From positions 744,001 to 808,000 of the forward strand of contig NZ_JBNRLS010000002.1 of NCBI RefSeq assembly GCF_050379415.1: DNA of 64,000 bases, read 5' to 3'. Positions 53,945-62,773 of the stretch are shown here, in pieces. The stretch comes from Marinobacter sp050379415. Its GTDB lineage: Bacteria; Pseudomonadota; Gammaproteobacteria; Pseudomonadales; Oleiphilaceae. The notes beneath the pieces are model-generated. The model ran no database searches and was not told where the DNA came from. It saw only the letters and a program-made list of their open reading frames with translations. Position numbers and translations under genes: made by a program. How positions within the stretch are numbered: the stretch's first letter is position 1; every line of letters begins with the position of its first letter.

Positions 53945-53970
53945 CAAAAAAACCGCCCGAAGGCGGTTTC
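53945..53970 (-). terminator. Intrinsic terminator of the tRNA operon
   Basis: On the minus strand ACCGCC-TTCG-GGCGGT forms a stem capped by a very stable CUUCGG tetraloop and is followed by seven T residues. It ends the transcript of tRNA-Ala and tRNA-Glu. Confidence 0.92.
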
Positions 53971-54009
53971 TCTGCTGGCTTCCCGGTGGACTAAACCGTC
54001 AAGCCAAAT

Positions 54010-54085
54010 TGGCGTCCCCTAGGGGGTTCGAACCCCTGTTGCCGCCGTGAAAGGGCGGAGTCCTAGGCCACTAGACGAAGGGGAC
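54010..54085 (-). tRNA. tRNA-Glu (anticodon TTC)
   Basis: Read on the minus strand, 76 nt fold as a standard cloverleaf: acceptor GTCCCCT/AGGGGAC, anticodon arm CCGCC-CTTTCAC-GGCGG with anticodon TTC, T arm AGGGG-TTCGAAC-CCCCT and an encoded CCA end. It is almost identical to E. coli tRNA-Glu. It lies 7 bp after tRNA-Ala and about 200 bp downstream of the end of gltX, the gene for its own synthetase. Confidence 0.97.
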
Positions 54086-54092
54086 TAGAAAT

Positions 54093-54168
54093 TGGTGGAG
54101 CCAGGCGGGATCGAACCGCCGACCTCAACACTGCCAGTGTTGCGCTCTCCCAGCTGAGCTATGGCCCC
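54093..54168 (-). tRNA. tRNA-Ala (anticodon GGC)
   Basis: A minus-strand 76-nt cloverleaf: acceptor GGGGCCA/TGGCTCC, anticodon arm CAACA-CTGGCAG-TGTTG with anticodon GGC, T arm GGCGG-TTCGATC-CCGCC and encoded CCA. It is the first of a two-tRNA transcript with tRNA-Glu; the terminator lies downstream of the latter. Confidence 0.97.
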
Positions 54169-54284
54169 TCAACGGCTGCGTATATTAAGGATCCACCCGG
54201 GGGGCGTCAACACTTAAAAACACTTTTTTTTCAGTTTTCTGAACGTCCCTGTCCAGATCGATTACTTCTTCACCAAACCGGTTA

Positions 54285-55766
54285 TTACGCACCCAGCGCG
54301 GCGTATTCCTTCTCCACTTTCTTGGTTTCTTTCTTGGAGAAACCACCCAGAACCTCCAAGGCGTGACGCAACCGCGAACGGGTCATGTCAGGTCCCAGCA
54401 GGGCCATGGAATCCATCACCGACCAGGAATTCGGCGTGCCGGCAATCGCCACGAACACCGGGAACATGAAATCTCCCATCTTCAGCTCCATGGCCTTGGC
54501 CAGCCCCTTGATGTCGGCGAAGATGTTTTCCTTGCTCCAGTGCCGCTCGGCTTCCAGCTTCCAGAGAGTGAACTGCAGAACCCGCTTGATCTGGGCCTCG
54601 TCCAGCTTGTTATGGGCAAAGTCTTCCGGGGTCAGGTTCAGCATGCCGGAGAACATGAACTGGGCCATGGGCACCGCGTCAGAGAACACCTCGGCCCTGC
54701 CCTTCACGTGCGGCACCAGGGCCTTCAGGGCGTCCTCGTTGAACCACCACTGGCGCATGCGCTCCATGAACTGCTCATCGTCGAGCTCCTCGCGCAGCCA
54801 CTGGCCGTTCAGCCAGCGCAGCTTCTCCACATCAAATACCGGACCACCGAGGGAAACCCGCTGGATGTCGAAGTTCTCGATCATTTCATCGAGGGTAAAC
54901 TTTTCCCGCTCATCAGGCATGGACCAGCCCATACGGCCCAGGTAGTTGGTCACCGCTTCCGGCAAAAAGCCCATGCGCTCGTAGAAATTGATGCTGGTGG
55001 GATTCTTGCGCTTTGACAGCTTGCTCTTGTCCGGGTTGCGCAGCAGCGGCAGGTGGCACAGTACCGGCATGTCCCAGCCGAAATACTGATACAGCAGCTT
55101 GTGCTTGGGCGCGGAGTTGATCCATTCCTCGCCGCGGAGAACATGGGTGATCCCCATCAGATAGTCATCCACCACATTCGCCAGGTGGTAGGTCGGCATG
55201 CCATCGGACTTGAGCAGGATCTGGCAATCCACCTGGCTCCAGTCGATCTCGATGGTGCCGCGCAGCATGTCGTCGATTTCACAGATCCCCTCATCCGGCA
55301 CTTTCATGCGAATGACGTACTTCTCCCCGGCATCGAGGCGGCGTTTCACCTCCTCTTGCGGCAGCTCCAGGTCGCCCTTGATGCCCGGATTCATACCCTT
55401 GGCCTTGCGCTCCTCCCGGATCGCTTCCAGCTCTTCCGGAGTACGGAAACAATAGAAGGCGTGACCGGCCGTTACCAGGTCCTCGGCATACTGGGCATAC
55501 ATGTGCTTGCGCTCGGACTGGCGGTAGGGGCCGTGGGGGCCACCCACATCGGGGCCTTCGTCCCAGTTCAGCCCCAGCCAGCGAAGCGCCTGCAGGATAT
55601 CGCGCTCGGATTCCGCCGTGCTGCGCGCCTGGTCGGTGTCTTCGATGCGCAGGATGAACTGCCCGCCATGCTGCCGGGCGAGACACAGATTGAACAGGGC
55701 CACGTAGGCGGTACCAACGTGAGGATCTCCGGTAGGGGATGGAGCAATTCGGGTACGTACAGTCAT
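54285..55766 (-). CDS. gltX: Glutamyl-tRNA synthetase
   Basis: The 493-residue class I synthetase charges tRNA-Glu. The HIGH-type motif is APSPTGDPHVGTAY (about 8-21) and the KMSKS-type motif is KSKLSKRKNPTS (about 240). The zinc-binding Cys region of the E. coli enzyme is degenerate (AFYCFRTPEEL), as in many pseudomonads. The start at 55766 has AGGAAGG upstream; nine codons further is in frame. It is on the same strand as the tRNA genes downstream, and divergent from znuA across the Zur box. Confidence 0.96.
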   Translation of the reverse strand: MTVRTRIAPSPTGDPHVGTAYVALFNLCLARQHGGQFILRIEDTDQARSTAESERDILQALRWLGLNWDEGPDVGGPHGPYRQSERKHMYAQYAEDLVTAGHAFYCFRTPEELEAIREERKAKGMNPGIKGDLELPQEEVKRRLDAGEKYVIRMKVPDEGICEIDDMLRGTIEIDWSQVDCQILLKSDGMPTYHLANVVDDYLMGITHVLRGEEWINSAPKHKLLYQYFGWDMPVLCHLPLLRNPDKSKLSKRKNPTSINFYERMGFLPEAVTNYLGRMGWSMPDEREKFTLDEMIENFDIQRVSLGGPVFDVEKLRWLNGQWLREELDDEQFMERMRQWWFNEDALKALVPHVKGRAEVFSDAVPMAQFMFSGMLNLTPEDFAHNKLDEAQIKRVLQFTLWKLEAERHWSKENIFADIKGLAKAMELKMGDFMFPVFVAIAGTPNSWSVMDSMALLGPDMTRSRLRHALEVLGGFSKKETKKVEKEYAALGA

Positions 55767-55867
55767 AAACCTTCCTGAAATGTCGGTGGCCATTTGATAA
55801 AGCCGGCATTATACCGGCCCGCCACCGATTTCGCATGACCATCCCACTTGGCGATTCCGACAAATTT

Positions 55868-55880
55868 GTTATATTATAAC
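55868..55880. promoter_or_regulatory. Zur-binding site upstream of znuA
   Basis: GTTATA-T-TATAAC is a perfect palindrome and matches the core of the gammaproteobacterial Zur box (GTTATAxTATAAC). It is 35 bp before the znuA start, where binding by zinc-loaded Zur would block transcription. Confidence 0.88.
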
Positions 55881-55914
55881 GTTTCATTCAACGCAGCTTC
55901 AGGAATCCCGAAAC

Positions 55915-56847
55915 ATGTCGATCTTGTCCCGTGTGGGTCGATCCCTTGCGCCTGTACTCTTTGGCGCCACCGTATTCACAGCCGCGCCCGCAAACGCCGA
56001 AGTAAACGTGGTCACCTCGATCAAGCCGCTGGAACTGCTGGTGCGGTCTATTGCAACCGAGGATGTCCAGGTCACAACCCTCGTACCGCCGGGATCAAGC
56101 CCCCACAACTACACCATTCGCCCGTCGCAGCGACGCGCCCTGGAGAATGCGGATCTGGTGTTCTGGGTCGGTCCGGACATGGAATCCTTCCTGATCCGAC
56201 TGCTGTCCGCGGACGAGTTCCGGGAGCGCACCATCGCACTCTCAGGAGAAGAAGTTGACGGGGATGAACATGAAGAAGAACAGGGTCAAGATCACGGCCA
56301 TGAGCACGACCATGGCGAGGGCGAGGACCCGCACCTGTGGGTAGATCCGGCACTGGCTCTCGACATGACCCGGGATATCGCAAAAGCACTCGTCGCCCAT
56401 GAAGACGCCGATCAGGCGGCAATCAACCGGAACCTCGCCCGGTTTGAGGCGGCACTGACCGATCGCGAAGCCTCGATTCGCGAGCAGCTGGCACCGGCTC
56501 GGGAAATCGACATTTTTGCCTATCATAATGCCCTCACCCGGTTCGCGGAGCATTATGAACTGGAACTGGCGGGCGTGCTTACACTCAATCCCGAGCTCTC
56601 CCCCGGGGCGCGGCACGTCGCCGAGGTACAGAACAAACTGCGTGAAGCGACACATCCATGCCTTCTGACTGAACCGCAGTTCAACCGTCAATGGTGGCGC
56701 TCCATCACCGAAGGCCTGGATGTGACGTTCAGCACCTGGGATCCGCTGGCCATGGACATCGACGCCACCGAAACCGGCTACCTCGACTTTCAACAATCCA
56801 TCGCCGATGCCATCCTCCAGTGCCTACCAGAGGATGCTCAGCATTAA
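55915..56847 (+). CDS. znuA: Zinc ABC transporter substrate-binding protein
   Basis: The 310-residue periplasmic protein binds Zn2+ and passes it to ZnuBC. A signal peptide (to about residue 26, after ANA), ligand region PGSSPHNY (His about 60), a histidine and acid-rich loop (about 115-140, with HGHEHDHGEGED) and a second His (FAYHNALTRFAEHY) identify it. The Zur box upstream shows regulation by zinc. The genes for ZnuC, ZnuB and Zur, usually adjacent, are not in this window. Its 3' end overlaps the AEC gene by 24 bp. Confidence 0.93.
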   Translation: MSILSRVGRSLAPVLFGATVFTAAPANAEVNVVTSIKPLELLVRSIATEDVQVTTLVPPGSSPHNYTIRPSQRRALENADLVFWVGPDMESFLIRLLSADEFRERTIALSGEEVDGDEHEEEQGQDHGHEHDHGEGEDPHLWVDPALALDMTRDIAKALVAHEDADQAAINRNLARFEAALTDREASIREQLAPAREIDIFAYHNALTRFAEHYELELAGVLTLNPELSPGARHVAEVQNKLREATHPCLLTEPQFNRQWWRSITEGLDVTFSTWDPLAMDIDATETGYLDFQQSIADAILQCLPEDAQH

Positions 56848-57738
56848 CGGAATGGAGGCCATGGCCAGTAGGGTCTGGCCACTGATGATGCCCGCCATCA
56901 GGGGGGCATCCCCACCCAGCTGTCGGGCCAGGATGTAAGCGGAGGTGGCGGTGGGTAACGTTGCCAGCAACACCGCCACCTGCACCATCAGACCGTCCAT
57001 ACCCAGCATCCAGGCCAGGCCCGCTGCCATTAGCGGAAAGGCCAGCAGCTTCAGCACCGATGACACCAGGAACGGCATTGACGCCCCACGCAAGGCGGTC
57101 AGCTGCAGCCCGGCCCCCACGGTCATCAGCCCCATGGGCAAGGCCAGGTTACTCAGAGGCTGAAGAATTCCTGCCAGCAGCGGATGAAAACCGATCTGGA
57201 AATAGCTCCACACCACCCCGATCACCGAGCCGACAATCAGCGGGTTGGTAACGATTGCCTTCAGCACCTGACCGAACCGCACCTTGTCCTGATCCGCCAC
57301 CAGGGTAAACATCAGAATACACAGCAGGTTCAGCGACGGCACCATGACCGCCACGGCGATCGCCGTCAGGGACAGCCCGTCATCGCCCAGCAACATGCCG
57401 CCTGCTGCAAGGCCCACGTAGGAGTTGAACCGGATCGCGCCCTGATACACGGACGAAAACACCGGCCCACTCCAGCGCCAGATCAGTTGCACCAAGACCA
57501 GTACCAGCGTCATGACCAGCAGCATGGAGCAAATCAGCAGGGCGATGTCGCCATAGGCCGATGGAGGCAATCGCGCCTGGCCGAGCTTGAACACCAGCAT
57601 CGCCGGGAACAGCACGTAATAGGTGAAACGCTCCGCCTGGGGCCAGAAGTCGCCACCGGGAAAGTCCCAACGCCGGAACAGGTGCCCGAGCATGATCAGC
57701 ACGAACACCGGCACCAGGGCCTGCACCATCACTGGCAT
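56824..57738 (-). CDS. AEC-family transporter (auxin efflux carrier type)
   Basis: The 304-residue inner-membrane protein has about ten hydrophobic helices in two similar halves, the layout of the AEC/malonate-transporter family. Recognised segments are NSYVGLAAGGMLLGDDGLSL, NPLIVGSVIGVVWSY and the C-terminal TATSAYILARQLGGDAPLMA. AEC proteins move organic acids or auxin-like anions; the substrate here is unknown. GGAG precedes the ATG. It is 30 bp downstream of selD and on the same strand. Confidence 0.9.
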   Translation of the reverse strand: MPVMVQALVPVFVLIMLGHLFRRWDFPGGDFWPQAERFTYYVLFPAMLVFKLGQARLPPSAYGDIALLICSMLLVMTLVLVLVQLIWRWSGPVFSSVYQGAIRFNSYVGLAAGGMLLGDDGLSLTAIAVAVMVPSLNLLCILMFTLVADQDKVRFGQVLKAIVTNPLIVGSVIGVVWSYFQIGFHPLLAGILQPLSNLALPMGLMTVGAGLQLTALRGASMPFLVSSVLKLLAFPLMAAGLAWMLGMDGLMVQVAVLLATLPTATSAYILARQLGGDAPLMAGIISGQTLLAMASIPLMLSILW

Positions 57739-57768
57739 ATCAACAACTCCAATCCGTGTATTCGGTCA

Positions 57769-58830
57769 TCAGTCCTCGATCACCACGAAGCTCTCTTCGG
57801 AGCTGGCCGTTCCCAGCCGCCCCAGCGGTGACAGCTCCAGACCCTGCTCCCGGGCCACGGCTTCGAACGCCGCACGGCTCTCCTCGGCCACGCAGACCAT
57901 CAGGCCGCCGCTGGTCTGGGGATCACAGAACAGCAGTTTGTCGGCTTCTGTCATGCCGGCGATGGCTTTGCCAAAAGCGGCTGCGTTGCGGTGAGTACCA
58001 CCGGGAATACAGTCTGCGTCAATATAGGGCTGGAGGTTAGGCAACACCGGAATGGCACCGCGGTTCACGGTTGCCCGCAGCCCGCTGCCCCGACAGATCT
58101 CCAGCAGATGCCCGGCCAGGCCGAAGCCGGTCACATCGGTCATGGCATGGACTCCGTCCACTTCTGCAAAGGCCTCACCGACTTTATTCAACGTCGCCAT
58201 GTTCTTCACCGCAACCGCAAGATCCTCCGCACTGACCTTGCCCTTCTTGGAAGCGCTGGTGAGAATCCCCACCCCCAGTGGCTTGGTCAGATACAGCAAG
58301 TCCCCGGCTTTGGCGGTGTCATTGCGGACGATACGGTCTACGGCCACCTGTCCCGTCACCGCCAGACCAAAGATCGGCTCGGGAGAATCGATGCTGTGGC
58401 CACCGGCCAGGGCAATCCCCGCCTCGGCACACACCGCCCGGCCGCCATCAATCACCTGGGCGGCAATCTCCGGGACCAGCTCATTCACCGGCCAGCCCAG
58501 AATGGCAATGGCCATGACCGGTTTGCCGCCCATGGCATAGACATCGCTGATAGCATTGGCGGCAGCAATCCGCCCGAAATCGAACGGATCATCCACCACC
58601 GGCATGAAGAAATCGGTGGTACTGATCACCCCGAGACCATTGCCCACGTCCGCCACGGCGGCATCATCACGGCTGCTGTTACCTACCAGCAGGCGCGGGT
58701 CCCTGAACTCGGGCGCGTCGGTATGAAGGATGCGATCCAGTACATCGGGAGCAATCTTGCAGCCACAGCCCGCGCCGTGGCTGAATTCGGTCAGTCGGAT
58801 AGCCAAAGTACGTTTCCTATTTTTTTGCAT
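57769..58830 (-). CDS. selD: Selenide, water dikinase
   Basis: The 353-residue enzyme makes selenophosphate from selenide and ATP. The N-terminal catalytic motif HGAGCGCKIAP holds the active Cys22 and Lys25 (Cys17 and Lys20 in E. coli), so this version uses Cys rather than selenocysteine. The start is ATG 58830; an in-frame TTG at 58806 with AGGAA upstream gives an N-terminus closer to the family. Its usual partner, mnmH/selU for 2-selenouridine in tRNA, is not adjacent and no selA or selB is visible, so the use of selenophosphate cannot be read here. Confidence 0.94.
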   Translation of the reverse strand: MQKNRKRTLAIRLTEFSHGAGCGCKIAPDVLDRILHTDAPEFRDPRLLVGNSSRDDAAVADVGNGLGVISTTDFFMPVVDDPFDFGRIAAANAISDVYAMGGKPVMAIAILGWPVNELVPEIAAQVIDGGRAVCAEAGIALAGGHSIDSPEPIFGLAVTGQVAVDRIVRNDTAKAGDLLYLTKPLGVGILTSASKKGKVSAEDLAVAVKNMATLNKVGEAFAEVDGVHAMTDVTGFGLAGHLLEICRGSGLRATVNRGAIPVLPNLQPYIDADCIPGGTHRNAAAFGKAIAGMTEADKLLFCDPQTSGGLMVCVAEESRAAFEAVAREQGLELSPLGRLGTASSEESFVVIED

Positions 58831-58979
58831 GTAAATGAACGGCTTCAGGAAATACGCGCAAGTCTACCCGTCGGCCCGGTTTGCATCCATATCTCCACCA
58901 TCCAGATCAATCCCATACCTTTCAGCGGACGCATCCCCGTGCAAGAATTCTCGTTCAAGCCCAACCAGCAGGAACTGCA

Positions 58980-60164
58980 ATGAGCCAGGACAACTCCCAC
59001 GGCCCCGCCACAGGCATCATTCACAACCGCCATCACCGGGACCGCTTCGGCAGCCCCTACTCGCCGGTCTACAACACCACCACCTACCAGTTCGAGAACA
59101 CAGACGCGCTACTGGACGTGATCGAGCGCCGCGCGCCAGGCCATCTGTATACCCGCTGGGGCACGAACCCGAGTATCGAGGAGCTGGAACAGGGGCTGGC
59201 CCGGCTTGAGAACGCAGAGGCCGCGCTGGCGTTTGCCTCGGGCATGGCCGCCATTTCAGCGACACTGCTGGCCCATGGTCGCAAGGGCATTGTGTGCGTG
59301 GGTGATCTTTACGGAGGCACCCAGGAGCTGCTGGTCAATCACTGCCAGGCACTGGGCATTCCGGTGCATTTCCTGTTCAAGGAGGAGGTGGGCCAACTGG
59401 CAAACGCCCTGGATGAACCGGGCAAGCTGGTCTATTTCGAGACACCCGCCAACCCCAACCTGGCCATTCTGGACATTGCCGCCATCGCCAGGATCGCCCA
59501 TCAGCGTGGCGCACTGGTGGCGGTGGACAACACCTTTGCCAGTCCCATCAACCAGCAACCACTGGAACTGGGCGCCGACCTGGTGTTGCACAGCGCCACC
59601 AAGTACCTGGGCGGCCACAGCGACCTGACCGCAGGCGCACTCATGACTACCGCGGAACTGGCGGCAGCGGTTGTGCCCTGGCGAAAGAACCTGGGGCAAC
59701 TGCTTGCCCCGGAAACCGCCGCCCTGCTCTCCCGGAGCCTGCGCACCCTGCCGGTGCGTATCCGCCAGCATAACGAGAACGCCATGGTGGTGGCACAGGC
59801 CATGGCACAACATCCGAAGGTGCGCCGTGTGCTCTACCCCGGCTTGCCCGAATTTGCCGATCACGAACTGGCCGCCAGTCAGATGAAAGGATTTGGCGGC
59901 ATGGTCACGATCGAGGTGGACGGTGACCGGGCGACATCCACCGCGGTGGCAGACAACCTGCGCCTCTTTTTGCTGGCCACCAGCCTCGGCGGCGTGGAGA
60001 GCCTCGTCAGCCAACCCTGCGCCACCAGCCACCACGGACTCAGCCAGGAGGAACGGCTCAAGCGGGGCGTTACCGACGGCATGCTGCGGCTGTCCATCGG
60101 ACTGGAAGACAGCGAGGACCTGATCGCGGATCTCAACCAGGCCCTCGACAAAGCCTTCGGCTAA
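58980..60164 (+). CDS. PLP-dependent Cys/Met metabolism enzyme (cystathionine gamma-synthase family)
   Basis: The 394-residue enzyme belongs to the MetB/MetC/MetZ group. The N-terminal SPVYNTTTYQF, substrate-site YTRWGTNPS, ASGMAAI and the PLP lysine in SATKYLGGHSDLTAGAL (Lys about 208) are family marks, as is SLGGVESLVSQP near the end. It could be a sulfhydrylase, synthase or lyase; the sequence does not decide. The start at 58980 has AGGAACTGCA upstream. It is divergent from selD and converges on the SDR gene. Confidence 0.9.
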   Translation: MSQDNSHGPATGIIHNRHHRDRFGSPYSPVYNTTTYQFENTDALLDVIERRAPGHLYTRWGTNPSIEELEQGLARLENAEAALAFASGMAAISATLLAHGRKGIVCVGDLYGGTQELLVNHCQALGIPVHFLFKEEVGQLANALDEPGKLVYFETPANPNLAILDIAAIARIAHQRGALVAVDNTFASPINQQPLELGADLVLHSATKYLGGHSDLTAGALMTTAELAAAVVPWRKNLGQLLAPETAALLSRSLRTLPVRIRQHNENAMVVAQAMAQHPKVRRVLYPGLPEFADHELAASQMKGFGGMVTIEVDGDRATSTAVADNLRLFLLATSLGGVESLVSQPCATSHHGLSQEERLKRGVTDGMLRLSIGLEDSEDLIADLNQALDKAFG

Positions 60165-60168
60165 AACC

Positions 60169-60978
60169 TCAGCGACTGACCAGAAAATCCGCCAGCCGGC
60201 GGGTCAGGAATCCGGGCAGCAGCTTGTTGGTGAACCACAGGCTGCGCGCCCGCTTGCCGGGAATGATCAGGAACCGGCGCTGATCGATACCCCGTCGAAT
60301 CTGCTCAACGGCAAATTCCACCGGCAAAGTGCCGGCCATCAGCTTCAGCGACTCGGTCTGTTTGGGCCGGCTCTTGCGCTCCTCCACCACCAGCGGCGTC
60401 TCCACCTCTGGCGGACAGACCACAGACACATCAATGCCCCTGGGCGCCAACTCGATACGCAACACCTCCGCCAGGCCAACCACACCGTATTTGGAGGCAC
60501 AGTAGGCCGAATACCCGTAACACCCGACCAGCCCGGCCATGGAAGCCACAAACACCAGTTGGGAGCCCGCCTTCAGATGCGGCAGCACACCCGCCGCCAC
60601 ATGGCGGGAGCCAAGCAGGTTGATGTTGATCAGCCGGGTGTAGGCACCATCGTCGATCTCGTCAAAAGGCGCTGCGATGCAGATGCCGGCACAGTGGATA
60701 ACCACATCCGGCTCCTGCTCTGCCGCAGCCTCGGCGAACACTTCCCGGACCGTGGCGGCATCACTGACGTCCAAGACAAAGGCGCGTACCGGGCCTCCGC
60801 CGGGGATGGCCGAAAGCTCGGCAACCGCATTTTCCGTGGACTGGATATCAAACAGGGTGATCGCGCAGCCAGAGCGCACATACTCCCGTGCAAGCTGGAG
60901 GCCGATGCCGCTGGCGCCGCCGGTGATGTAGATCTGTCTGGGAGAGTGGGATGACTCGGCTTTGCGGGAGTGGCTCAT
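60169..60978 (-). CDS. Short-chain dehydrogenase/reductase
   Basis: The 269-residue SDR has the cofactor motif TGGASGIGLQLA (about 19-30), HCAGI in place of NNAG, and the active site SAYCASKYGVVGL with Tyr and Lys. Its C-terminus (ARSLWFTNKLLPGFLTRRL) is hydrophobic and basic, as in classical SDRs acting on lipophilic substrates. Only 4 bp separate its stop from that of the converging PLP enzyme. The substrate is unknown. Confidence 0.88.
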   Translation of the reverse strand: MSHSRKAESSHSPRQIYITGGASGIGLQLAREYVRSGCAITLFDIQSTENAVAELSAIPGGGPVRAFVLDVSDAATVREVFAEAAAEQEPDVVIHCAGICIAAPFDEIDDGAYTRLININLLGSRHVAAGVLPHLKAGSQLVFVASMAGLVGCYGYSAYCASKYGVVGLAEVLRIELAPRGIDVSVVCPPEVETPLVVEERKSRPKQTESLKLMAGTLPVEFAVEQIRRGIDQRRFLIIPGKRARSLWFTNKLLPGFLTRRLADFLVSR

Positions 60979-61090
60979 GCAGGGAACGATCTCCGTTCTG
61001 GTTATTGTTCCCTTTAGCTTAACCAGCCATCCCTCAAGAACCTATGCCTTCATTGACGGAACGTGAAGTGGCCGAACAGCCAATCAGCAT

Positions 61091-62773
61091 TCAAAGACCG
61101 AGCCACTCGGCCAGCTGAAGGTTGGTTTTCAACCGCAAACGCTGCTGCAGCATGCCCTCAAATACGCCGTCCAAGGTACGACTTTCACCCAGTAACGGCA
61201 GCGCCGCTTCCGCCTCCGAGTAAAACTGCCGCTCGCGTTCCGATCCGACAATGGCATGCTCCCACCACTCGATCACCCGCGGCCGGGCCTGTTTCAGCAG
61301 CGAATCTGCCGGAAGCCTTTCGGACTTCGCAGCATTGGCGCTGTGGGAAGCAGGCAACAGATTCCACAGATCGTTATTGTTCCAGCGGGACCAGGGAAAG
61401 CAGTGGTCAATATCATAGCGACTCCGGGAAAGGTCTCTGGCAGTCCACACACACTCCACTGAACCGTTAGACAACTGCTGTTCCACCAGCTTGCGCACCA
61501 CCGAGGTATCACGCCGCCCTTCTACCCACTGCAGCGCCTTGTGGTAAGTCTCCGACGAGTAGCGAGCCTCCCAGCTGCCCATCAGGTTGATCCACTCATT
61601 CACAATGGCCGGCTCTACCCAGCAGGCATAACGGCTGAAGGTATCCCAGAGCATGGCCGGTACACGGAAGCGTCCGAACCGGGCCAGGGTTTCCTTATCC
61701 AGCCGAACCGGCTCATTGCGAATGGTCAGTCGGCTTGCGCCACCCTCGAAAATCTGGCGATTGGTTCCCGGCCAGGTGGTGAAATGCGCCGGATTCTTGA
61801 GAATGTTTGAAGCCGCGAGCCTGATAGCCCGCATAACCACCGGAGCAACCTCCGCCGACAGCGACAATCCCACACGAAAATCCAGAGGCGACAGCTTGCC
61901 GAGTTCGTAGAAGTCATCCCCCGCAAAGCCAAGCCCACGGGAACCGGGAGACTGCCGTAGATGGTGTTTCAGCACCAACGGGTGATACAGCATGATCCAG
62001 AACAGACCCACTGCCCCCAGCGGCAGTTCCACCCAGTCATCCGACCGGTTCAGCACCAGCCCCGGCGCACTGTCTGCCATACGCACCAACGTTCGCAGCA
62101 ACCCGAGCTTGTAGGTGGAGAATTTGTTGTCATTGATAATGATATGCCGCAACGTGGGCAGCGCCCCGGTGCCATCATCCGGCAAGCGGTACACGGCGGT
62201 TTCCCACCAGACATCTGCGCGCTTGAGTTGATCGGCACGGGCTGTATCGGGCAAAGGCACCGGCATAACCGCACGCTGGCGGGCGAAGCTGTCCAGCTCC
62301 GCCTTGCTGACTTCATAAAACTGCCGCTCACCATCCCCCTGCCCGTGGCGCAAGGTGATCACCAACATGCCGGAGGGAGCCAACAGCTCCGTCAGAATGC
62401 GGAACGCGCGCTCCCGGGAGCCGGGCGGAAGGTGCATCCAGACGGCAGACACCAGCACCAGATCAAACCGGTAACTGAGTTTGCGGATTTCACTCAGGTC
62501 CGGCAGGGAATCATCCACCCACTGGATACTGCGGTGGGCCGTTGCTGCTTCGCCCAGGCGGCGCAGTTCAGCCGCCGGCTCCACTGCTACAACATCCCAG
62601 CCACGCTCCGCCAGTGCCAGAGCATCTCGGCCACTGCCCGCGCCCACATCCAGAGCCAGACCGCTTTTCTTGTCCAAGTAGGGAAGCCAGTCGCTGTGGA
62701 CCTGTTCGAAGGTCAGGGACTGGTATTGGGTGAAGAATTCCTGGGCGTTTTTGTTGTAGGGGGCGTACGTCAT
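61091..62773 (-). CDS. Class I SAM methyltransferase fused to HNH endonuclease domain
   Basis: The 560-residue protein joins two activities. The N-terminal class I methyltransferase has motif I LALDVGAGSGRD (39-50) and VVAVEP (61-66), but no DPPY or NPPY motif of DNA amino-methylases. A middle region (about 225-440) starts HIIINDNKFSTYKLGLLR and is a conserved companion of HNH proteins by recall. The C-terminal HNH site runs DRSRYDIDHCFPWSRW then NNNDLWNLLPASHSANAAKS (about 445-485), giving Asp-His, Asn and a Lys. The start at ATG 62773 overlaps the helicase stop by 4 bp, so the two are coupled. Not recognised as a known defence system; a nuclease role on DNA is inferred. Confidence 0.8.
   Translation of the reverse strand: MTYAPYNKNAQEFFTQYQSLTFEQVHSDWLPYLDKKSGLALDVGAGSGRDALALAERGWDVVAVEPAAELRRLGEAATAHRSIQWVDDSLPDLSEIRKLSYRFDLVLVSAVWMHLPPGSRERAFRILTELLAPSGMLVITLRHGQGDGERQFYEVSKAELDSFARQRAVMPVPLPDTARADQLKRADVWWETAVYRLPDDGTGALPTLRHIIINDNKFSTYKLGLLRTLVRMADSAPGLVLNRSDDWVELPLGAVGLFWIMLYHPLVLKHHLRQSPGSRGLGFAGDDFYELGKLSPLDFRVGLSLSAEVAPVVMRAIRLAASNILKNPAHFTTWPGTNRQIFEGGASRLTIRNEPVRLDKETLARFGRFRVPAMLWDTFSRYACWVEPAIVNEWINLMGSWEARYSSETYHKALQWVEGRRDTSVVRKLVEQQLSNGSVECVWTARDLSRSRYDIDHCFPWSRWNNNDLWNLLPASHSANAAKSERLPADSLLKQARPRVIEWWEHAIVGSERERQFYSEAEAALPLLGESRTLDGVFEGMLQQRLRLKTNLQLAEWLGL

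Noticed and set aside
54010..54168. tRNA genes as attachment site of an integrated element
   Set aside because: Both tRNAs are complete, no integrase is near, and no repeat of a tRNA 3' end was seen in the neighbourhood; the surrounding genes are core.
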